A stretch of DNA of 13,931 bases from Cytophagaceae bacterium. Lineage in GTDB: Bacteria; Bacteroidota; Bacteroidia; Cytophagales; Spirosomataceae. The notes under the pieces are model-generated. The model saw only the letters and a list, made by a program, of their open reading frames with translations, was not told the origin of the DNA and made no database searches. Shown in pieces: positions 1 through 6,801 of this stretch; positions within the stretch are counted from its first letter, which is position 1, and every line of letters starts with the position of its first letter. Location: the NCBI GenBank assembly GCA_027485075.1, contig JAIXRT010000256.1, forward strand, positions 1 through 13,931, read 5' to 3'. The position numbers and the translations under genes were made by a program.

Positions 1-710
1 CCCAAAATTCCGGCAAGTGGCACACCACCTAAAACTCCTTTTGCGTGTCCATAGACTTTAGAGCTAGATTTGATTTCAGGTAACATAATTTTGGGGATGT
101 TGAAAACACCCAAAATTTCATCGTCCCATTGGCAAGTAGCCAAATCCATCAACTGGGTTCTACTTGCATTTGTTACATCCGTGATGTGCAATCCCCCGGT
201 TAAATGCCAGGCAATAAACGTATCCATATTTCCGAAAATCGCATCGCCTTTTTCAGCGTCAGCACGAAGTCCGTCAATGTTGTTAAGTAGCCAGCGTAGT
301 TTTAATCCACTAAAATAGGCCGCTAGGGGTAAGCCAGTTTTGGCACGAAAACGATCCATTCCGCCGTCTTTGGCCAGTTCGGCTAACTCAGATCCGACAC
401 GGGTATCCTGCCAAACGATCGCATTGTAATATGGTTTTCCGGTGTGTTTATTCCAGACAACCGTAGTTTCCCGCTGGTTGGTAATCCCCACTGCAGCAAT
501 ATCTTTCGCTGATAAGTTGGCTTTTCCTAAAGCTAGGCCAATGACCTCTTGCGTGTTTTTCCAGATTTCATCCGGGTTGTGCTCGACCCAGCCAGCTTGT
601 GGATAAATCTGTTCGTGTTCTTTTTGGCCAACAGAAATAATTTCCCCTGCCTTATTAAATATGATAAACCGAGAACTTGTCGTCCCTTGGTCAATAGATC
701 CAATGTACAT
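1..710 (-). CDS. glpK: Glycerol kinase, N-terminal part (runs off left edge)
   Basis: Glycerol kinase (FGGY sugar kinase family) uses ATP to convert cytoplasmic glycerol to sn-glycerol 3-phosphate. The frame opens at ATG 710-708 and stays open to base 1, giving 236 residues of a protein usually about 500 long, so a little over half, including the C-terminal ATPase half, lies outside the window. Visible hallmarks are the N-terminal phosphate-binding loop DQGTTSSR at residues 7-14, the GITNQRETT stretch near residue 80, and the NAIVWQDTR motif shortly after, all strongly characteristic of GlpK. The start lies 7 bases after the glpF stop, so the two are almost certainly co-transcribed and translationally close. 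The assignment is secure; only the missing C-terminus prevents judging whether the gene is intact. Confidence 0.96.
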   Translation of the reverse strand, partial: MYIGSIDQGTTSSRFIIFNKAGEIISVGQKEHEQIYPQAGWVEHNPDEIWKNTQEVIGLALGKANLSAKDIAAVGITNQRETTVVWNKHTGKPYYNAIVWQDTRVGSELAELAKDGGMDRFRAKTGLPLAAYFSGLKLRWLLNNIDGLRADAEKGDAIFGNMDTFIAWHLTGGLHITDVTNASRTQLMDLATCQWDDEILGVFNIPKIMLPEIKSSSKVYGHAKGVLGGVPLAGIL

Positions 711-717
711 AGCTGGA

Positions 718-1419
718 TTAGTTTAAGGTCAAAATATAGGCGCCCAAAAGTGCACCGGCTGCAGGTCCTAGGACAGGAATCCAGGCGTAGCCCCAATCCG
801 AAGTCCCTTTGTTAGGTATCGGTAAAATGGCATGCATAATGCGTGGTCCTAAATCACGTGCTGGATTGATGGCATAACCGGTGGTTCCACCCAATCCAAG
901 GCCCACAGCCCACACTAAAATGCCCACTAAAAAGGGACCTAATCCTGTTTCGATGGTACTAAATGTACCTAATGCAACCACTGCGAGTGCGGAGGCAAAA
1001 GCTTCTGAAATGAAATTGAATGGGGTATTTTTAATCGCAGGATCCGTACAAAATGACGCTTTGATTGCGCCTGCATCCTCTGTAATGTCATAATGTGGTT
1101 TGTAGTGAATCCAAACCAATAATTGCCCTAACATGGCCCCAAGCAATTGAGCGCCAATGAATGTAGGAAATAAAGTCCAGTCACCTGATTTGGCGCAATC
1201 TGCAATCGTAACGATTGGGTTTAAATGGGCACCTGAACTGCCAAAATAGGTAGATACGTAAATGGCGATCGTTACCGCAAAAGCCCAAGCTGCTGCGATG
1301 GCGAGTAATCCGGTTCCGTTTCCTTTGGTATTTTTTAAGAGGACATTGGCCACAACGCCATTTCCAAGATATAATAGCGTAGCAGTTCCGGCCAGTTCGC
1401 CGATAAAGATGGAGGTCAT
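718..1419 (-). CDS. glpF: Glycerol facilitator, aquaglyceroporin (MIP family)
   Basis: Inner-membrane channel letting glycerol diffuse into the cell, where the neighbouring kinase traps it. From ATG 1419-1417 the product is 233 residues, somewhat shorter than E. coli GlpF (281). An upstream TTG at 1449 would add ten residues but is less likely: the ATG gives the usual MIP N-terminus running straight into helix 1, with [14 protein letters not shown] at residues 8-21. The second pore half-helix has the glycerol-type motif GYAINPARD at 181-189 (NPA 185-187, selectivity-filter Arg188, and the Asp after it that marks glycerol rather than water channels). The first half-helix reads [11 protein letters not shown] at 63-73, so the normally invariant Ala of the first NPA is Ile69. 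The family call is firm; altered permeability is an inference. Heads the glpFK operon. Confidence 0.93.
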   Translation of the reverse strand: MTSIFIGELAGTATLLYLGNGVVANVLLKNTKGNGTGLLAIAAAWAFAVTIAIYVSTYFGSSGAHLNPIVTIADCAKSGDWTLFPTFIGAQLLGAMLGQLLVWIHYKPHYDITEDAGAIKASFCTDPAIKNTPFNFISEAFASALAVVALGTFSTIETGLGPFLVGILVWAVGLGLGGTTGYAINPARDLGPRIMHAILPIPNKGTSDWGYAWIPVLGPAAGALLGAYILTLN

Positions 1420-1446
1420 AGGTTTATGATTAACGATAAGGTTTTT

Positions 1447-1454
1447 CAAAACTA
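1447..1454 (-). promoter_or_regulatory. Putative -7 element for glpFK
   Basis: The minus strand reads TAGTTTTG, a full match to the Bacteroidota -7 consensus TAnnTTTG, placed about 28 bases before the glpF ATG. I see no TTG at the usual -33 distance, so this is a half-match. Transcription from here would begin downstream of the alternative TTG start at 1449, which supports the ATG start. Confidence 0.4.
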
Positions 1455-1477
1455 TAAAATCTTCGCAATAAAAAAAT

Positions 1478-1485
1478 TATCTTTG
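1478..1485 (+). promoter_or_regulatory. Putative -7 element for ruvB
   Basis: TATCTTTG matches the Bacteroidota -7 consensus TAnnTTTG. It lies 27 bases before the ruvB ATG at 1513 and downstream of the alternative upstream ATG at 1426, so it argues for the 1513 start. No clear -33 TTG is seen. With the opposite-strand element at 1447-1454 it makes the 93-base glpF/ruvB gap a plausible divergent promoter region. Confidence 0.4.
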
Positions 1486-1512
1486 ATTTCAATTTTTGAT
1501 TCACAACGCCTT

Positions 1513-2538
1513 ATGCGGGAAGATTATTTAACGGGTGATGCGGAAGCATTGAATCCACAAGAAAAAGAGTTCGATAAAGCCCTCCGGCCCTTGAGTTTTT
1601 TTGACTTTTCAGGCCAAGGAAAAATTGTCGAGAATCTAAAAATATTTGTTGGCGCTGCTAAAGCTCGTGAAGAAGCTTTAGATCATGTCCTGCTACATGG
1701 CCCTCCCGGCTTAGGCAAGACCACGCTTTCGCACATTATTGCGAATGAATTGGGGTCAACGTTGAAAATTTCTTCTGGTCCGGTCTTGGATAAACCCTCT
1801 GATTTAGCAGGATTGTTGACGAATCTGCAGCCTTTTGATGTGTTGTTTATTGATGAAATACACCGCTTAAATCCAATCGTGGAAGAATATCTGTATTCAG
1901 CCATGGAAGATTATAAAATTGATATTATGCTGGACTCAGGTCCGAATGCCCGTAGTATCCAAATTAGTTTGAATCCATTTACATTGATCGGAGCTACCAC
2001 GCGAGCAGGTTTATTAACCTCTCCTTTACGTGCCAGATTCGGAATTAATGCCCGTTTGGAATATTACGATGCCAAATTACTCACCACCATTGTGAAGCGT
2101 TCCGCACAAATTCTCAAAATGCCGATAGAGGAATCTGGGGCTTTTGAGATTGCCCGTCGGAGCAGAGGAACACCTCGTATCGCTAATAATTTGTTGCGCA
2201 GAACACGGGATTTTGCCCAAGTGAAAGGGAATGGGGAAATCGATGTGCGTATCGCACAAATTGCCTTGGATGCGTTGGATGTGGATCAAAATGGGTTGGA
2301 TGAAATGGATAATCGGATTCTAATGACGATCATCGAAAAATTCAAAGGTGGCCCCGTTGGCCTAACGACCATTGCCACTGCTTGTGGCGAGGAGGCAGAA
2401 ACTATTGAAGAAGTGTATGAACCATTTTTAATTCAAGAGGGATTTTTAAAGCGGACGTCTCGTGGACGTGAAGCAACCGAAAAGGCTTACCACCATGTGG
2501 GAATTGCTCCCAAAGCCCAAACCGGCACGTTATTTTAA
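1513..2538 (+). CDS. ruvB: Holliday junction branch migration helicase RuvB
   Basis: AAA+ ATPase that forms hexameric rings around DNA and, with RuvA, drives Holliday junction migration before RuvC cleavage. The product from ATG 1513 is 341 residues (E. coli RuvB 336). Visible are the RuvB-type N-terminus [12 protein letters not shown] at 25-36, Walker [10 protein letters not shown] at 63-71, Walker B with Asp114-Glu115 in IDEIHRLNP, the sensor-1 segment IGATTRAG at 159-166, the arginine-finger region SPLRARFG at 170-177, the sensor-2 region around [16 protein letters not shown] (215-230), and the C-terminal winged helix ending with RTSRGREAT. An in-frame ATG at 1426 would add 29 residues of unmatched sequence and lies upstream of the putative promoter, so 1513 is preferred. 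Four bases separate its stop from the next gene, suggesting co-transcription. No ruvA or ruvC is in the window. Confidence 0.97.
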   Translation: MREDYLTGDAEALNPQEKEFDKALRPLSFFDFSGQGKIVENLKIFVGAAKAREEALDHVLLHGPPGLGKTTLSHIIANELGSTLKISSGPVLDKPSDLAGLLTNLQPFDVLFIDEIHRLNPIVEEYLYSAMEDYKIDIMLDSGPNARSIQISLNPFTLIGATTRAGLLTSPLRARFGINARLEYYDAKLLTTIVKRSAQILKMPIEESGAFEIARRSRGTPRIANNLLRRTRDFAQVKGNGEIDVRIAQIALDALDVDQNGLDEMDNRILMTIIEKFKGGPVGLTTIATACGEEAETIEEVYEPFLIQEGFLKRTSRGREATEKAYHHVGIAPKAQTGTLF

Positions 2539-2542
2539 TCGT

Positions 2543-3697
2543 ATGCGTTTAATTCTATTTCTTTTCATGACGGTACATTTTTGCTTGGGTCAAAAAGTAC
2601 AGTCATTTGATGTAGTCATTTATGGGTCAAATATCGGGGCTCAGTTGGCTGCACACGCCGCAAAAATAGCAGGCAAAAAAACACTATTGATTGTACCTCA
2701 ATTGATGGATGAACTACCTAGTTCAAGTCAAGTAGCCAGACACGAAGTGAAGGGTTTAGCTTGGGATTTTTATCGAAAACTGGGTAAAGAGGTAGGTCAG
2801 TTTGATGTGTTTGAGGCAGCGCCAGGAGTTAAAAAACAAGTTATTGACGCGTATCAAAAGCAGTCAGAATACCTGGTTTGGGAAAGAATGCAATTGCAAG
2901 AGGTTCAACAAAATGAGGCTCAATTGCTCCAATTGAGCGTTTCTGATGAAAAAGGAATTCGTTTAGTTAAAGCGAAACAGTTTATTGATTGCAGTTTGAA
3001 GGCCGAATTACTCACCAAAGCGGGGTATCAGGTAAGCTATTTAGTTGAGGACGATGGAATGGGTGGTTCAACCAAACACCTGCAAAAGCCTTCCATCAAA
3101 TGGTCTAACGTGCAGGCGCCTATATTTATGCTGAATAAAGTTCTTGAGTCAGAGGCTATTTTAGCAAGCCAAACGGCTGTTATCCGTATGCTCGATGCTA
3201 TGCAGAAAGGAATAGCGGTGGCTCAAGTGAAGGATGAGGATGTGCAACGATATTATAGTTTTAATCCGCTGATGGATGGATCTCGTCCAGATTTATTGAT
3301 TGATGATTCCAATAAATCAATGGTTGAAGTTATTGGTCCCTGGAAGAAAGTTGCCGATAAAGTCAATGGATATGGAGAGGGATATTTATCTACATTTTCG
3401 AATGACGATTTGGGAGCGCGGGTTAGGTTTAATTCAAGAACACCTTTGAAAGGTGTATACCAAGCGTATTATTTTTTACCCAAATCTCTGGGAAATACTA
3501 CGGTACAGTTGGAAGTTTATGTAGGCCGTACTAAATTTCCAGTCGCTTTAAAGTTAACTGAGGATATGAAATCAGGTTGGGTGCCACTCGGGACCTATAC
3601 GTTTTCGGACCCTGTTACGGCAGACGTACTAGTCTACACGAAAAATGCCAAAGGACTTATCACAGCTGATGCAGTGCTTTGGGTTCATCAAAAATAA
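2543..3697 (+). CDS. Secreted, shortened FAD-oxidoreductase-like protein with golvesin-type C-terminal domain
   Basis: 384 residues from ATG 2543; a GTG at 2462 lies inside ruvB and would hide the signal peptide, so it is rejected. Residues 1-16 form a signal peptide (MRLILFLF..., likely cleaved after CLG before Gln17), so the product is periplasmic or exported. Residues 22-52 resemble the dinucleotide-binding start of secreted FAD-dependent oxidoreductases (FDVVIYG...KKTLLIVPQ), but the glycine loop is YGSNIGAQ, not the usual GGxxAG type. FIDCSLKAELLTKAG (147-161) matches the family's DATYEGDLM-like strand-helix, and LASQTAV (207-213) its C-terminal helix. Residues 252-384 look like the golvesin/xanthan lyase CBD-like beta domain (GYGEGYLST, GWVPLGTYTF, ITADAVLWV). 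Between 161 and 207 a long stretch of the usual enzyme seems missing. Family assignment is from memory of the pattern; FAD binding and activity are doubtful, and the substrate is unknown. Tight spacing (4 and 5 bases) to both neighbours. Confidence 0.72.
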   Translation: MRLILFLFMTVHFCLGQKVQSFDVVIYGSNIGAQLAAHAAKIAGKKTLLIVPQLMDELPSSSQVARHEVKGLAWDFYRKLGKEVGQFDVFEAAPGVKKQVIDAYQKQSEYLVWERMQLQEVQQNEAQLLQLSVSDEKGIRLVKAKQFIDCSLKAELLTKAGYQVSYLVEDDGMGGSTKHLQKPSIKWSNVQAPIFMLNKVLESEAILASQTAVIRMLDAMQKGIAVAQVKDEDVQRYYSFNPLMDGSRPDLLIDDSNKSMVEVIGPWKKVADKVNGYGEGYLSTFSNDDLGARVRFNSRTPLKGVYQAYYFLPKSLGNTTVQLEVYVGRTKFPVALKLTEDMKSGWVPLGTYTFSDPVTADVLVYTKNAKGLITADAVLWVHQK

Positions 3698-3702
3698 AAA
3701 TT

Positions 3703-5802
3703 ATGAAGACACGAATTTTTTCACTCCTTTTAGTTGGCGCAAGCCTGCATGCCATGGCTCAATTGACCTATCCGAAAACACGTAAAGTAGATCATGTTGA
3801 TCAATATCATGGGGTTTCCGTAGCTGACCCATATCGTTGGCTTGAAGATGATAACAGCGCAGATACTAAGGCGTGGGTCAAAGCTCAGAATGAAGTAAGT
3901 TTTGGCTATTTGGAAAAATTGCCATTGCGTGAAACTTTTAAAAAACGTATTGAGGTATTGAGTAATTACGAAAAGCTCTCAGCACCTACGCGTCGGGGTG
4001 AATGGTTCTATTTTTACAAAAATTCAGGTCTGCAAAACCAGTCGGTACTCTACCGTCAAAAAGGCCTAAATGGTAACGCTGAGGAGGTTTTAGACCCCAA
4101 CAAATTATCCTCAGATGCAACTACCCGACTAACTGTTTTTAATTTAAATAAAGATGGTCGGTATGCGTGCATCGGTTTAAGTAAAGGCGGTAGTGACTGG
4201 CAGACGTACACAGTGCGCGACATGGAAACGGGTAAAGACTTAGCCGATGAAATTCAGTGGGTAAAAGTAAGTGGGGTAGCTTGGAAGGGAAATGGCTTTT
4301 ATTATTCACGTTATCCGGCACCTGCACCGGGGAAAGAGTTAAGTACGAAAAATGAAAACCACCAAGTTTGGTTTCATACGGTGGGGACTTCCCAAGCACA
4401 AGATCGCTTGGTCTATGAGGATAAACGCAATGGGCAACGCTTCCATACGGTAAGCACCTCCGATGATGAGAAATTCGCTTACCTAACCATTAGTGATCGA
4501 GGCAAAGGTTTAGATGGAAATGCGCTTTGGTTTATTCGCACCGATGTTGCCGGGGATGTATTCCGTCCGATCGTTGCCGAACCGTCACAATTTCATTACT
4601 CAGTGGTAGACAATGACGGAGATCGGTTGATTTTGCAGACAAATGACGGTGCGCCCAATCAGAAATTGGTCGAAGTAAATTTAGCCAAGCCTGAAAAGTC
4701 GAATTGGAAACCACTTATCCCAGAGCGACCTGAACCCTTGCAATATGCATCTACGGCCGGAAATCGGTTGTATTTGACCTATTCCAAAGACGTAACTTCA
4801 CGTACGCTGATTTACAATTATAATGGTGTGGCCCTGGGATCCGTTCGTTTGCCGGGTCTTGGTAATGTGAGCGGTTTTCAAGGTGAGAAGGAAGATACAT
4901 TTGTGTTCTTTACCTATTCATCCTTTAACTTTCCACCGACTGTTTATAAATACGAGATCGCTCAAAATACAAGCAAGGTATTCCAAAAGCCAAAATTAGC
5001 CTTCAAGCCAGAGGACTTTCAAGTCCTTCAGAAGTTCTACACAAGTAAAGACGGAACGCGTGTTCCGATGTTTATTGTGAGTAAAAAAGGGATGGTGCTT
5101 AACGGTAAAAACCCTACGATCTTACATGGATATGGAGGGTTTAACATCAGCTCTACACCAACTTTCACGGCCAGTCTAATGGCTTGGTTGGAGAAAGGCG
5201 GCGTATATGTACTGGCCAATCTTCGAGGCGGAAGTGAGTACGGCGAAAAATGGCATGAGGCAGGCATGAAGCTCAAAAAGCAAAATGTATTTGACGATTT
5301 CATTTATGCAGCCAAGTATTTGATTCGCCAGAAGTATACTTCAGCAGCTTATTTAGCTGCTTCTGGCCGGTCGAACGGTGGTTTATTGGTGGGTGCAGCC
5401 ATCAACCAGCATCCTGAGTTATTCGGGGTTGCCTTACCTGGCGTAGGTGTTATGGATATGTTGCGTTTTCAGAAATTCACGATTGGTTGGAACTGGATTG
5501 CAGATTATGGTTCAAGTGATAATTCCGAAGAATTCAAGGTTTTATACAGCTATTCTCCTCTACACAATATTGAAGCAAAGGCTTACCCGGCGACTTTAAT
5601 TACGACTGCAGATCATGATGATCGGGTAGTACCTGCGCATTCATTTAAGTATGCGGCGACGTTGCAGGAAAAAAATACAGGGAAAAAACCTACGATCATT
5701 CGGATTGATACGAATAGTGGTCATGGCTCAAGTAATACCGCCAAGCTAATCGAATTAACCGCGGATATGTATGCCTTCGCATGGGCGAACATGGGCAAAT
5801 AA
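3703..5802 (+). CDS. Secreted prolyl oligopeptidase (peptidase family S9A)
   Basis: Serine endopeptidase cleaving short peptides after proline, probably in the periplasm or outside the cell. The product from ATG 3703 is 699 residues; the alternative TTG at 3679 overlaps the previous gene and is not needed. Residues 1-19 are a signal peptide ending AMA before Gln20. An N-terminal helical segment with SDPYRWLED-type sequence (ADPYRWLEDD, about 41-50) is followed by a seven-blade propeller region and a C-terminal alpha/beta hydrolase domain. The catalytic triad is visible: Ser557 in GRSNGG, Asp639 in DHDDRVVP, and His674 in NSGHGSS, close in spacing to the porcine enzyme (554/641/680). FTIGWNWIADYG and YSPLHNI are also typical of S9A. 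Length, signal peptide and the GRSNGG variant recall the Elizabethkingia meningoseptica prolyl endopeptidase. Last gene of the ruvB run; followed by terminators. Confidence 0.95.
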   Translation: MKTRIFSLLLVGASLHAMAQLTYPKTRKVDHVDQYHGVSVADPYRWLEDDNSADTKAWVKAQNEVSFGYLEKLPLRETFKKRIEVLSNYEKLSAPTRRGEWFYFYKNSGLQNQSVLYRQKGLNGNAEEVLDPNKLSSDATTRLTVFNLNKDGRYACIGLSKGGSDWQTYTVRDMETGKDLADEIQWVKVSGVAWKGNGFYYSRYPAPAPGKELSTKNENHQVWFHTVGTSQAQDRLVYEDKRNGQRFHTVSTSDDEKFAYLTISDRGKGLDGNALWFIRTDVAGDVFRPIVAEPSQFHYSVVDNDGDRLILQTNDGAPNQKLVEVNLAKPEKSNWKPLIPERPEPLQYASTAGNRLYLTYSKDVTSRTLIYNYNGVALGSVRLPGLGNVSGFQGEKEDTFVFFTYSSFNFPPTVYKYEIAQNTSKVFQKPKLAFKPEDFQVLQKFYTSKDGTRVPMFIVSKKGMVLNGKNPTILHGYGGFNISSTPTFTASLMAWLEKGGVYVLANLRGGSEYGEKWHEAGMKLKKQNVFDDFIYAAKYLIRQKYTSAAYLAASGRSNGGLLVGAAINQHPELFGVALPGVGVMDMLRFQKFTIGWNWIADYGSSDNSEEFKVLYSYSPLHNIEAKAYPATLITTADHDDRVVPAHSFKYAATLQEKNTGKKPTIIRIDTNSGHGSSNTAKLIELTADMYAFAWANMGK

Positions 5803-5803
5803 T

Positions 5804-5829
5804 AAACCCCGAGCAGAAGCTCAGGGTTT
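5804..5829. terminator. Hairpin terminator, possibly bidirectional
   Basis: AAACCC-C-GAGC, loop AGAA, GCTC-A-GGGTTT: a ten-pair stem with one C/A mismatch, starting 2 bases after the prolyl oligopeptidase stop. It is followed on the plus strand by TTTTG and on the minus strand by TTTATTATTT, so it could end transcription from either side. It is the first hairpin met by the plus transcript and the second met by the minus transcript. Confidence 0.6.
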
Positions 5830-5854
5830 TGACTTAGACGGATTTAATGTAATG

Positions 5855-5880
5855 CCCCAGGCCAGCGGCCTGGGGTTTTT
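5855..5880 (+). terminator. Rho-independent terminator after prolyl oligopeptidase
   Basis: A perfect nine-pair GC-rich stem (CCCCAGGCC / GGCCTGGGG, loop AGC) is followed directly by TTTTT on the plus strand. It is a strong intrinsic terminator for the ruvB run. On the minus strand there is no T-tract after it, so it would serve the convergent gene only weakly; that gene's stop codon lies 3 bases beyond. Confidence 0.85.
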
Positions 5881-5882
5881 AA

Positions 5883-6674
5883 CTAATCAACCTTAACTCT
5901 TCGAACAGCTCCATCGGCACCTTGGCTAACTCGGATGAAGTAAACACCCGCTCCAGCTTTCTTAATGTCGATTTGACCTAGGTAATCTCCTTGGAAATCT
6001 TTGATTTGCTCATTCGCTAATTCTTTGCCATTCACATCGGTCACTGAGATGCTTACGTTTCCTTTTTCAGGTGCGTTAAAATCTACACTGATTTTACCAT
6101 TGAAAGGTTTGTTGGGAACTGCATGTAAACCATGAATAGTTTTCGATCCATTCGCTGACATCTTTTTGCGCATTTTGGAAAGTTTCATGATGCGTTTTCC
6201 CGGTCCATCCAGTTGAATGTCAAATTTTTCATCTATGCCCTCTGGGCCACCTTCGCCACGGAAGATCATAATATCTCCTTCTTTTCCATGTAAACCCGGT
6301 GCCATGGGAGCTCCTGGTGCGTGAGGAGCCATTCCTGGACCACCACGGCGAATAATTACATGCTTATCAGGACCGCCTTCCATGTTTTCAATGATGATGT
6401 TTTCAGGTTTGTCGGATGTGCGATGGTGACTCTTGTTTACATCCACACGGACGATTTTTTTCTTTCCACCAGAAGCAGAAATATTAATGTCCAATGAATC
6501 ACTTAATTTTTTGATTTCTGCATCAGCTTGATCCAAGTCGCTGAATTTTTTTTCGATGATGCGCTCTTTGCCATTTTCGTTGATAACGATTTTAACCATG
6601 GCTTCTTTTTTTTCTTGTGCAAAAGCGGCAGTTGACATACAAGCGGCGATTGCAGTGATGAATAGGTATTTCAT
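5883..6674 (-). CDS. Secreted Gly/Pro/Met/His-rich protein with T9SS-type C-terminal sorting-like domain
   Basis: 263 residues from ATG 6674-6672 (a TTG at 6701 would add nine residues ahead of the signal peptide and is rejected). Residues 1-19 are a signal peptide ending AFA before Gln20. Residues 24-65 are charged (VKIVINENGKERIIEKKF). Residues 98-146 are rich in Gly, Pro, Met and His, with a near-repeat APHAPGAPMAPG at 117-128. Residues 182-263 resemble the type A C-terminal domain of T9SS cargo: a short beta domain with ISVTDVNGKELA, IDIKKAGAGVYFIRV and a basic end VRRVKVD. The usual YPNP entry is replaced by VPNKPF at 186-191. The function is not recognised; a structural or metal-binding surface role is only a guess. 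It lies divergent from a histidine kinase gene, which may control it. Confidence is high that it is a gene and moderate for the sorting domain. Confidence 0.75.
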   Translation of the reverse strand: MKYLFITAIAACMSTAAFAQEKKEAMVKIVINENGKERIIEKKFSDLDQADAEIKKLSDSLDINISASGGKKKIVRVDVNKSHHRTSDKPENIIIENMEGGPDKHVIIRRGGPGMAPHAPGAPMAPGLHGKEGDIMIFRGEGGPEGIDEKFDIQLDGPGKRIMKLSKMRKKMSANGSKTIHGLHAVPNKPFNGKISVDFNAPEKGNVSISVTDVNGKELANEQIKDFQGDYLGQIDIKKAGAGVYFIRVSQGADGAVRRVKVD

Positions 6675-6698
6675 GTTGATTTGGTTTTTGATCCGGTG

Positions 6699-6706
6699 CA
6701 AACTTA
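6699..6706 (-). promoter_or_regulatory. Putative -7 element for the secreted protein gene
   Basis: The minus strand reads TAAGTTTG, a full match to TAnnTTTG, 24 bases before the ATG at 6674. No good -33 TTG is seen at 17-23 bases. The element faces away from the kinase promoter in the same 127-base gap. Confidence 0.45.
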
Positions 6707-6772
6707 CAAAATGCTATTTATTGTTGATTGTTAAGAAGTGTTAAGGCCACTTTTTTGCTCGGTGCATTTTGA

Positions 6773-6795
6773 TAAATTTGTGCTTTCTAATTTTG
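6773..6795 (+). promoter_or_regulatory. Two overlapping-range putative -7 elements for the histidine kinase operon
   Basis: TAAATTTG (6773-6780) and TAATTTTG (6788-6795) both match TAnnTTTG. Each has a TTTG 15-16 bases upstream (6754-6757 and 6768-6771), slightly closer than the usual -33 spacing. The first would give a leader of about 15 bases before the ATG at 6802; the second would give an almost leaderless message. I cannot tell which is used. Confidence 0.35.
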
Positions 6796-6801
6796 TCATT
6801 T

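Noticed and set aside
549..815. Open frames on both strands over 533-815
   Set aside because: They lie out of frame with glpK and glpF, whose family motifs are clear there, and have biased composition typical of shadow frames.
1426..1512. Longer ruvB start at ATG 1426
   Set aside because: It adds 29 residues that do not fit RuvB, and the putative promoter lies between this ATG and the one at 1513.
2582..2596. Lipoprotein lipobox at Cys14 of the oxidoreductase-like protein
   Set aside because: The residues before Cys are V-H-F, which do not fit a lipobox; a standard signal peptidase site after CLG is better.
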